This document shows, one piece after another, positions 7,535 to 12,695 of a stretch of DNA of 12,695 nt (its first letter is position 1; every line of letters begins with the position of its first letter). The stretch lies in assembly GCA_030642425.1 (NCBI GenBank), contig DAOWNU010000013.1:1-12695 (forward strand), read 5' to 3'. Under the pieces are notes generated by a model. It ran no database searches. It was not told where the DNA came from and saw only the letters and a program-made list of their open reading frames with translations. The translations under genes were made by a program, and so were the position numbers. This DNA comes from a bacterium. Lineage in GTDB: Bacteria > UBP14 > UBA6098.

Positions 7535-9829
7535 ATGAAAAAAGCAATGATAGTTTTATTGCTGGTTGCATTTGCGGCTGCAGTTTTCGCAGCGCCCGTG
7601 GAAGAGGTGGTCTCTTTTCAAGGGAAGATTGTGGAAGGCGGCGTTCCTGTCGATGGGACACGGAACATACATTTCTATATGTATAATGTATCCACGGGCG
7701 GAGTGTCGATTTGGAATGAACTCCATGCCGGTGTCCCCGTGACGGCGGGACTGTTCAACGTCGAACTCGGCGCGGCGACAACGTTCACCGGTGCGGGTGT
7801 GGATTTTTCGGAGCAATACTGGATCGGTATTAGTGTTGCCGCCGGGCCGGAGATAACCCCGCGCTTCAAACTTGGCGCGAGTCCGTATGCGCTGAATATA
7901 GCGGACAAAATTGTTAAGACAGTAGATCAGGTCTTCGAGACCGACCTTCATCTCGATTCGCCCATGGGCGGGGACCGCACGATCTGGTTCGGGGATGGCC
8001 ACTATGTTGGCGTGGGAGAATACCCCCTCAACGATGACGACCTTCTTCTCTATTGTCCGAGCGATCCTGTTTGGGTCGATGCGTTCGATATTCGCCCTAC
8101 CGGAACTGCCTCCGACCTCGGCGACGCTTCCGCAGAGTGGCGGCACCTTTATCTTTCCGGGAAGATATATGCAGACGGCGCTTCTCCGGCCAATCAGTTC
8201 CTCGGCACCGACGGTTCGGGCGACCTGACTTATCTTCCGGGAAGCGGCGCCGACAACGACTGGGCATATTCCTCCGGCAGCGGTCTTACGGGAGATATTT
8301 ATCACACCGGTGATGTAGGTGTTGGAACAACCAGCCCGGATTACGAATTAGATATTAATCCTTCTACGGGTCCGGCATGGATCAGGACTAAATCCGAGGA
8401 TAGTTTCGCAGGGATGATAATCAATAGAGGGACTGGATCGGATAATGGGTATTTCCAGTTCAGGACTGCCGGCGGTTTATCCGACTGGTTTGCGGGCCAG
8501 ATGGGCGACGATGGTTGGGGTATATCTGAATCGTCCATCGGCGACGGCACATTTCATATTGCCCCCGGCGGCAATGTAGGCATTGGGACGACCAGCCCGG
8601 CTGGCAAATTACATATCAAATTGTCAAGTTCTGCCTATAATGCTGCTTTCCATATGGAAACATCTCTGGCAACGAACGAGGATTGGTATATTTATATGAA
8701 CGGGACAGATGATCTGGTATTTCGTAATGACGCGTCGCAGTACTTGAATATTCAAAAAAATACCGGCAATGTCGGTATCAGGACGACAACACCTGACTAT
8801 CCTTTGCACGTGGAGCATACTGTTGGTTCGCATTCATTGACAGCTTCCCCTACTGTTTTTGCTCAAGTAGCAAGCGCCTCGGATACGATGACAGCGATTC
8901 TTGCCGGTCAAAACGGGTATCAGGGAGTTTACGGCAAGACTACACAAGAATGGGGTTATGGCGGTCTGTTCGACGCGACAGGGGGAAGTTGTTCGGGTGT
9001 TTGTGCATATGCCTCAGGTTCCGGAGGCATTAATTACGGTGTTTATTGTTCCGCGACAGGCGGAACCACGAATTACGGTATTTATGGTTCCGCGACAAGC
9101 GGCACCACAAACTGGGGCGGATATTTCATTGGCGACGGCTACTTCAGCGGCGATATCGGTATCGGGACGACAAGCCCTGACGCTAAGTTAGAAGTTTCCG
9201 ACGCCACATTACCTGAGATACGGATGACTCAACTCTACGGAACGAGCCACACGTCGAAGATTACATACTATAAAGACGCCACCGAGAAATTCTGCCTGGG
9301 TTATGACTTGTGGGGAGCTGGCACGAATCTATTCTCTTTATATGAGACAGACGGTTCGGGTGCAATATTAAATATCTACAATGGCAATGTCGGAATAAGA
9401 ACGACTACGCCTACTTACGATTTGCAATTAGCTTACAATTCCGCCGCGAAACCCAGCTCGAGCACATGGACTATCGCTTCGGATAGAAGGCTCAAGACCG
9501 ATATCGAACCATTCACGGACGGCCTCGACGCCGTATTGCAAATAAATCCGGTCTGGTATCGATATAACGGCATCGCCGGCATGCCCACCGACACGCGGAA
9601 CATCGGGATTATCGCGCAGGAAATTCAGGAAGTCTGCCCGTATACAGTCGGGGCTGTCGATTTGGTTCTCGATCCAAACGATCACGAAAACCCGAATCCG
9701 GAAACCGGCGAATTCCTCGATTACGACGCCAACGCGTTGTTTTATCTGACAATCAACGCGGTCAAAGAACTCAACGCAAAAATCGAGGCACTCGAAGCCG
9801 AAATCGAAACACTCAAGAATTCCAAGTAG
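7535..9829 (+). CDS. Exported fibre-like protein with C-terminal S74 intramolecular chaperone (copy 2)
   Basis: A 764-residue paralogue of the gene at 4444. AAGGAG six bases upstream supports the ATG. The signal peptide is residues 1-19 (ends AAVFA before APVEE). The N-terminal and linker domains to about residue 250 are almost the same protein as copy 1. Five GxxGIGTTxP motifs lie at about residues 259, 346, 411, 539 and 617, against three in copy 1. A shared Gly/Tyr module covers 411-538 and includes an in-frame 13-residue duplication (501-526) and three cysteines (486, 490, 505) absent from copy 1. The C-terminus has SDRRLK (Ser649, Lys654), but the chaperone body is another version (GLDAVLQINPVWYRYNG ... 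NIGIIAQEIQEV, with an inserted loop LDPNDHENPNPETGE), and again a coiled-coil tail ending IETLKNSK. The likely role is a trimeric surface fibre matured by self-cleavage. It lies upstream of its own small T9SS-type partner. Confidence 0.88.
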   Translation: MKKAMIVLLLVAFAAAVFAAPVEEVVSFQGKIVEGGVPVDGTRNIHFYMYNVSTGGVSIWNELHAGVPVTAGLFNVELGAATTFTGAGVDFSEQYWIGISVAAGPEITPRFKLGASPYALNIADKIVKTVDQVFETDLHLDSPMGGDRTIWFGDGHYVGVGEYPLNDDDLLLYCPSDPVWVDAFDIRPTGTASDLGDASAEWRHLYLSGKIYADGASPANQFLGTDGSGDLTYLPGSGADNDWAYSSGSGLTGDIYHTGDVGVGTTSPDYELDINPSTGPAWIRTKSEDSFAGMIINRGTGSDNGYFQFRTAGGLSDWFAGQMGDDGWGISESSIGDGTFHIAPGGNVGIGTTSPAGKLHIKLSSSAYNAAFHMETSLATNEDWYIYMNGTDDLVFRNDASQYLNIQKNTGNVGIRTTTPDYPLHVEHTVGSHSLTASPTVFAQVASASDTMTAILAGQNGYQGVYGKTTQEWGYGGLFDATGGSCSGVCAYASGSGGINYGVYCSATGGTTNYGIYGSATSGTTNWGGYFIGDGYFSGDIGIGTTSPDAKLEVSDATLPEIRMTQLYGTSHTSKITYYKDATEKFCLGYDLWGAGTNLFSLYETDGSGAILNIYNGNVGIRTTTPTYDLQLAYNSAAKPSSSTWTIASDRRLKTDIEPFTDGLDAVLQINPVWYRYNGIAGMPTDTRNIGIIAQEIQEVCPYTVGAVDLVLDPNDHENPNPETGEFLDYDANALFYLTINAVKELNAKIEALEAEIETLKNSK
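7922..8254 (+). repeat. Near-identical block shared with 4831-5163
   Basis: Second copy of the 333-base block, with 8 mismatches to 4831-5163. Its identity is far above that of the flanking DNA of the paralogues, which suggests recent gene conversion. Confidence 0.85.
8309..9430 (+). repeat. GxxGIGTTxP repeats in fibre gene 2
   Basis: Five ~48-base units start at 8309, 8570, 8765, 9149 and 9383. Those at 8765 and 9383 carry the GIRTTTP variant, also seen at 5599 in fibre gene 1. They mark module borders. Confidence 0.8.
9035..9112 (+). repeat. In-frame 39-bp tandem duplication
   Basis: Two 39-base units (9035-9073 and 9074-9112) encode YGVYCSATGGTTN and YGIYGSATSGTTN. Fibre gene 1 has a single equivalent unit. 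Confidence 0.8.
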
Positions 9830-9839
9830 GAGGGGCAAC

Positions 9840-10382
9840 ATGCGAAAGCTAATAATCTTAACGCTCCTCCTCGCGGCGGTCGCGTTCGGCCAGACCGAAA
9901 TAAACTGGTGGGTGTTCGACGGCGGTGGCGGGATGCGAGCTCCCGGTGCGGGAGATACAGTCTGGGCCTCTATCGGCCAGCCGGTTATCGGATGCAGAGT
10001 CGAATCTTCGACCGAACTCTGCGCGGGTTATCTTTGTGTCTTCGAAGGATGCTGTGTGAAAATCGACGAGAAACCGGACGAGAATCCCGGCGAGGACGGC
10101 GACGATGTCAAGCGCCCGTTCGTTTTCGGGATAAATTCGACGGCGCCGAATCCGTTCAACCCGACGTGCAAAATCGAATTCGAGGTCGAATCGGACGCGC
10201 CGGTGACGTTCGAGTTTTTCGATATTCTCGGCAGGATTGTCGATACGCCGATCCGCGGAGAATCGATGACTCCCGGTCGTTACGAGCTAACCTGGGGCGG
10301 AGATTTGCCATCGGGGACATATTTCGCGCGGTTGTCTTCCGGCGGAAAATCGACGGTGAAGCAGATCGTGTATCTGAAATGA
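9840..10382 (+). CDS. Small exported protein with T9SS-type C-terminal sorting domain (copy 2)
   Basis: A 180-residue paralogue of the protein at 6708, about 93% identical by eye. The fibre stop codon TAG (9827-9829) overlaps AGGAGGGG and the ATG follows ten bases later. Signal peptide (ends AVAFG before QTE), FDGGGG and WASIGQPVIG motifs, acidic linker one residue shorter (PDENPGEDGDD), and sorting-domain-like end with NPFNPT, FDILGR and LPSGTYFARL. Cysteines at 52, 61, 66, 71, 72 and 110; the vicinal Cys71-Cys72 pair differs from copy 1, where residue 71 is Ser. The strong conservation of this partner contrasts with the mosaic fibre gene beside it, as expected if it contacts the constant part of the fibre or an export machine; that role is inferred. 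Confidence 0.78.
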   Translation: MRKLIILTLLLAAVAFGQTEINWWVFDGGGGMRAPGAGDTVWASIGQPVIGCRVESSTELCAGYLCVFEGCCVKIDEKPDENPGEDGDDVKRPFVFGINSTAPNPFNPTCKIEFEVESDAPVTFEFFDILGRIVDTPIRGESMTPGRYELTWGGDLPSGTYFARLSSGGKSTVKQIVYLK

Positions 10383-10387
10383 TGTAT

Positions 10388-10408
10388 GGGCGGGTTTTAC
10401 GCCCGCCC
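10388..10408 (+). terminator. GC-rich hairpin after fibre unit 2
   Basis: GGGCGGG (10388-10394) pairs with CCCGCCC (10402-10408), identical to the hairpin at 7259-7279 and at the same distance from the stop codon. No T run follows. Confidence 0.5.
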
Positions 10409-10442
10409 GAATAAACAAGGCAGATCGCGGAGGTGAGATTAT

Positions 10443-10637
10443 ATGAAATATCCAGTAGTGGTGCATGAAAGTGAATATGGCTTCGACGTTCACTGTCCGC
10501 TTCTTCCCGGTTGTCACAGTCAAGGCGGTTCATTGGAAGAGGCGCTGGAAAACATTCAAGACGCGATTATTACCTATCTTGAAATGATTTCAGACGAGGT
10601 CGAAGGCACTCTATACGAAGTGGAGGCTATGGTTTGA
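10443..10637 (+). CDS. hicB: HicB-family antitoxin (short form)
   Basis: A 64-residue protein with GGAGGT (10429-10434) eight bases before the ATG. The pattern MKYPVVVHESEYGFDVHCPLLPGCHSQGGSLEEALENIQDAI (split here: MKYPVVVHESEYGF, VHCPLLPGCHSQG, SLEEALENIQDAI) matches the degraded RNase H fold of HicB, which binds and neutralises HicA. It ends at residue 64 (YEVEAMV), so the C-terminal ribbon-helix-helix or helix-turn-helix domain of longer HicB proteins is absent; autoregulation may be weak or need another factor. Its stop codon overlaps the hicA start by one base (TGATG), so the pair is translationally coupled, in the hicB-hicA order. It lies 60 bases after the second small T9SS-type gene. 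Confidence 0.87.
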   Translation: MKYPVVVHESEYGFDVHCPLLPGCHSQGGSLEEALENIQDAIITYLEMISDEVEGTLYEVEAMV

Positions 10638-10846
10638 TGCTGTTCACCGACCTTTCATCCGAGCGTGTAGTTAAGGCTCTATCTAAAGCCGGATTTAGGG
10701 TTATTAGGCGAGGCAAGCATATTGGTATGTCTAATGGCAAATGTCATCTAACCATTCCTCACCACAAAAGGGTTAACCCATACACTCTTAGAAGTATAAT
10801 TAGAGATGCCGACCTTACTGATGAAGAGTTCAAGGAGCTTTTATAG
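10637..10846 (+). CDS. hicA: HicA-family toxin (mRNA interferase)
   Basis: A 69-residue protein. The ATG at 10637 overlaps the hicB stop; an in-frame TTG one codon earlier is less likely. HicA toxins have a dsRNA-binding-like fold and cleave mRNA using one conserved His. Here GFRVIRRGKHIGM contains the expected His (His28), with Lys where many members have Ser in GSH. The later PHHKRVNPYTLRSIIRDADL and TDEEFKELL follow the usual HicA C-terminal pattern. The length is normal, so the toxin is probably intact. The pair sits between the fibre units and a repeat-rich intergenic region and may help stabilise this accessory segment, which is inference. Confidence 0.86.
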   Translation: MLFTDLSSERVVKALSKAGFRVIRRGKHIGMSNGKCHLTIPHHKRVNPYTLRSIIRDADLTDEEFKELL

Positions 10847-10878
10847 TTAAAGGAACAGAGCGCTACTAAAATACCTCT

Positions 10879-10904
10879 CGTTGCGTAGCTCCTGTTGCGC
10901 AACG
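10879..10904. repeat. Inverted repeat downstream of hicA
   Basis: CGTTGCG (10879-10885) and CGCAACG (10898-10904) are exact inverted copies around 12 bases, 33 bases after the hicA stop. No T run follows, so the terminator role is uncertain. Confidence 0.4.
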
Positions 10905-10924
10905 ATTTGAAAACGATGATTGGC

Positions 10925-10999
10925 CGTAGGGGCGTATCGCATACGCCCATAAAACGGGTCAACGCGGTTGACCCCTACGGATTGGGGAATTTAACCCAA
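10925..10999. repeat. Multi-hairpin palindromic element, copy B
   Basis: Same outer arms as copy A, CGTAGGGG (10925-10932) and CCCCTACG (10972-10979). Inside are GGGCGTAT/ATACGCCC (10930-10937, 10941-10948) and GGGTCAAC/GTTGACCC (10956-10963, 10967-10974), each with a three-base loop. The tail TTGGGGAATT includes a TTGGG/CCCAA pair (10982-10986, 10995-10999). The stems differ from copy A but all pair perfectly. Confidence 0.75.
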
Positions 11000-11058
11000 A
11001 ATGCTATAAGCTGTTGTTCTTTAACAAGATATGGTTGTGCGCGTGGGCAAAAAAGGCT

Positions 11059-11203
11059 GTTTTCGATGTTCGGGAGGCCAAATTCGACGTCCGGGTCGCA
11101 ATATTCGACGTCCGGAACGCAATATTCTGCGTCGGAACGCAATATTCTACGTCCGGAACGTAATATTCTGCGTCCGGGGCCCAATATTCTGCGTCGGAGA
11201 GCG
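11059..11203. repeat. 21-bp tandem repeat array, about seven units
   Basis: Units of 20-21 bases resembling AATATTCTGCGTCCGGAACG. Clear copies start at 11080, 11100, 11121, 11141, 11162 and 11183, with a degenerate copy at 11059-11079. The units at 11080 and 11121 are 20 bases long. Each unit contains AATATT or a variant, plus CGTCCGG or CGTCGG. There are no spacers, so this is not CRISPR. Confidence 0.85.
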
Positions 11204-11269
11204 ACGCCCCGAGGGCCGAAAGCCTCACATGAGACCATCGAAAAACAGAATTTTTCTTAAAAGGAGCGC

Positions 11270-11288
11270 AAAATGCGATCGCCCGCAT
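11270..11288 (-). terminator. Weak terminator-like hairpin after the methyltransferase gene
   Basis: Read on the complement, ATGCG and CGCAT (11288-11284 and 11277-11273) form a five-bp stem followed by a short T run, six bases after the stop codon at 11294. Confidence 0.3.
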
Positions 11289-11293
11289 TATTA

Positions 11294-11851
11294 TTAACCC
11301 TTTTTCAAGACCGCTGTCCTGCTGAAAAGTAATTTTGGCCCTTTATTATCTATAAACCCAAAGCCTCTGGTATTTTTGACTGTTTCTTCAAATTCTGTTT
11401 TTGAAACATGAAATGACGGTTCTACTATTAAGATATGTCCATCCGGTTTCAGAATCGATTCTATTTCACAGAAAAATGCTTTTTCATCGGGAATCTCATG
11501 AACCACGTAGGACAACAGAATAAAACCAACATCCACGGACACGCCAATTTTGTTCGCTTCGCATTTATGCGGTGTTATACGTTCCTCGAATTCGGTTCCA
11601 TGAATCTTATCTCTTAGTTTTTGAAGCATTCCTTCCTGCAAATCCGCGGCAATAACCCGGCCGGATTTGCCGACCATTTGAGCAATGTCGATAGAAAAAA
11701 AACCCGGGCCGCAACCAATATCTAATACGGTCATTCCCTCTTCGATATATGGGCCTAATAATTTCTTTGGATTTTGTATCCATCTTCGAATCTTATTATC
11801 GAGACCGCCTGCTCTTTCAACCGGACACACACGATTATTTCCGTCATTCAT
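11294..11851 (-). CDS. Class I SAM-dependent methyltransferase
   Basis: A 185-residue protein. ATG 11851 is preferred over the ATG at 11968: GAGGAG (11861-11866 on the complement) lies nine bases upstream, and the N-terminal sequence (MNDGNNRVCPVERAGGLDNK) begins as in small methyltransferases of this type that I recall. The longer start would overlap the upstream gene by 28 bases. Motif I is VLDIGCGPG (residues 42-50), the ribose-binding acidic residue is Asp70 in VIAADLQ, and a later strand is HILIVEPSFHV. The VCPVERAGGLDNKIRRW leader is typical of an uncharacterised subgroup. The substrate cannot be told from the sequence. It lies 89 bases downstream of another methyltransferase gene on the same strand. 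GC content is visibly lower than in the fibre genes. Confidence 0.88.
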   Translation of the reverse strand: MNDGNNRVCPVERAGGLDNKIRRWIQNPKKLLGPYIEEGMTVLDIGCGPGFFSIDIAQMVGKSGRVIAADLQEGMLQKLRDKIHGTEFEERITPHKCEANKIGVSVDVGFILLSYVVHEIPDEKAFFCEIESILKPDGHILIVEPSFHVSKTEFEETVKNTRGFGFIDNKGPKLLFSRTAVLKKG

Positions 11852-11860
11852 TTTATCTTT

Positions 11861-11866
11861 CTCCTC
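11861..11866 (-). promoter_or_regulatory. Ribosome binding site deciding the methyltransferase start
   Basis: GAGGAG on the complement, nine bases before ATG 11851. No comparable site was noted for the longer start at 11968. Confidence 0.6.
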
Positions 11867-11940
11867 GATAAGGGTTAATGTTAAAACTTTCCTGTCGCTA
11901 TAGAGCGCAGCGGAATAGCCAGACAGAGTTGATTCGGTTA

Positions 11941-12695
11941 TTAGATCATTTTTTCTTTTCTTGAACAAAGCATAATAGATAAATAGTCCATCTGATTTTT
12001 ATCGTCGGTAAAAGCTTTGCTCATGCCAGAATAGCTCCTATCATGATCATAGTGTTTTGATAAGGGGATAATTGAAATATCCGTCCACCCAAAGCGTTCT
12101 AATGCCTCTTTGTATTGGAATGGGCGAATCCTATTCGGAATTCCACGAAACCAAAATGTGTTATACACATAACTTGGAAACCTATATATATTGTTTGGGT
12201 CTTTATCACGTATCCAACGAGAATGGGTTTTTAAGTCTATTTCTGCGATCAATATCGCACCTGGTTTGCATATTGTGCTTAGTTGCGAAATGGTTGCATC
12301 GATATCATCAAAATGCTCGAAAGCTGCCTGGCTGAATACTAAATCTACTGTCTCCTTTCCAAAAGCAGAAACAAAATCAAAATCATTGCGAACCACATAG
12401 TTAAGTCGTGAAGGGTTCCCTGCTTTTGCTTCATTCAATTGTCGTTTTAAAAAATCAAGATTCGCTTGACTCTTCATGCTCTCCAATTTTACAAATAACT
12501 GATCATAAAAATTATCAGGTGTAAATTTCATGAGATCATTTACGTCGCAAGCGTTGTATTGAGAACACCCCTTCGCGAGCAGATAAACGCCAACTCCTAA
12601 GTCAGATCCCGGTCCTAGTTCGAGAACGTTTTTTCCTGCGAGAATGTTGTTGGTGTGCGTATATTCTCGGAGATGAGACAACCAGTGCTCAACAA
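11941..12695 (-). CDS. Class I SAM-dependent methyltransferase (5' end outside window)
   Basis: The frame is open from the right edge to TAA at 11941-11943, giving 251 visible codons. The first residues (VEHWLSHLREYTHTNN) read as the inside of a protein, so the TTG at 12681 is probably not the start. Motif I is VLELGPGSDLG, followed by an acidic strand end (YNACDVNDL). FSQAAFEHFDD and GAILIAEIDLKTHSRW fit motifs IV-V of Methyltransf_11/23-type enzymes. The C-terminal part (YRFPSYVYNTFWFRGIPNR ... FGWTDISIIPL) resembles methyltransferases found in surface polysaccharide clusters, but the substrate is unknown. It is followed after 89 bases by a second methyltransferase gene on the same strand. 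Base composition is AT-rich compared with the centre of the window. Confidence 0.83.
   Translation of the reverse strand, partial: VEHWLSHLREYTHTNNILAGKNVLELGPGSDLGVGVYLLAKGCSQYNACDVNDLMKFTPDNFYDQLFVKLESMKSQANLDFLKRQLNEAKAGNPSRLNYVVRNDFDFVSAFGKETVDLVFSQAAFEHFDDIDATISQLSTICKPGAILIAEIDLKTHSRWIRDKDPNNIYRFPSYVYNTFWFRGIPNRIRPFQYKEALERFGWTDISIIPLSKHYDHDRSYSGMSKAFTDDKNQMDYLSIMLCSRKEKMI

Larger units (their letters stand above)
10847..11293. other. Convergent repeat-rich intergenic region
   Basis: This 447-base stretch between hicA and the methyltransferase on the other strand has no credible gene. It contains an inverted repeat (10879-10904), the multi-hairpin element copy B (10925-10999), a 21-bp tandem repeat array (11059-11203) and a weak terminator-like hairpin (11273-11288). 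Frames open through the array are explained by its stop-free repeat unit. Confidence 0.7.

Noticed and set aside
4444..9829. Prophage tail-fibre genes
   Set aside because: S74 domains are common in phage, but both proteins have Sec signal peptides, pair with T9SS-sorted proteins, and no capsid, terminase, integrase or lysis gene is present.
11059..11203. CRISPR array
   Set aside because: The units are directly adjacent without spacers and there are no cas genes in the window.
10895..11288. Overlapping open frames on both strands through the 21-bp array, with peptides such as DVEYCVP repeated
   Set aside because: The unit contains no stop codon, so several frames stay open. Units of 20 bases shift the frame, and no start signal is convincing.
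11852..11968. Longer methyltransferase start at 11968
   Set aside because: The extra 39 residues do not resemble the family start as I recall it, overlap the upstream gene, and a good ribosome site precedes ATG 11851.

Overview
The window looks like chromosomal DNA of an uncultured bacterium of the Fibrobacterota-Chlorobiota-Bacteroidota (FCB) type or a related candidate phylum. The grounds are secreted proteins with a type IX secretion (T9SS) style C-terminal sorting domain (NPFNP ... LPSGTYFARL), secreted DUF3857/transglutaminase-like proteins, and signal-peptide-bearing fibre proteins with an S74 chaperone domain. No ribosomal or other phylogenetic marker is present, so this placement is inference.

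Left part (1-4067, minus strand): a two-gene operon for two large exported DUF3857-type proteins. The upstream gene (4067-1953) keeps a Cys-His-Asp transglutaminase triad. The downstream gene (1942 to beyond the left edge) appears to have lost all three residues. A 361-base divergent intergenic region (4083-4443) carries one good sigma70-like promoter facing each way, with a perfect 10-bp inverted repeat between them.

Centre (4444-10409, plus strand): a tandemly duplicated two-gene unit. Each copy encodes a ~750-residue exported fibre-like protein (constant N-terminal domain, repeats of the type GNVGIGTTSP, C-terminal S74 self-cleaving chaperone with Ser-Lys dyad and coiled-coil tail). It is followed 10-11 bases later by a ~180-residue cysteine-containing protein with a T9SS-type sorting domain and an identical GC-rich hairpin. 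The two fibre genes are mosaics: some blocks are nearly identical in DNA, others diverged, and the chaperone domains are of different versions. This is the most interesting system in the window and suggests recombining, possibly phase- or antigen-variable surface fibres.

Right part (10443-12695): a compact hicB-hicA toxin-antitoxin pair, a 447-base convergent intergenic region holding a multi-hairpin repeat element and a 21-bp tandem repeat array, then two minus-strand class I SAM-dependent methyltransferase genes in lower-GC DNA, the second cut by the right edge. Multi-hairpin elements of the same design lie at 7319-7402 and 10925-10999 and bracket the second fibre unit plus hicBA.
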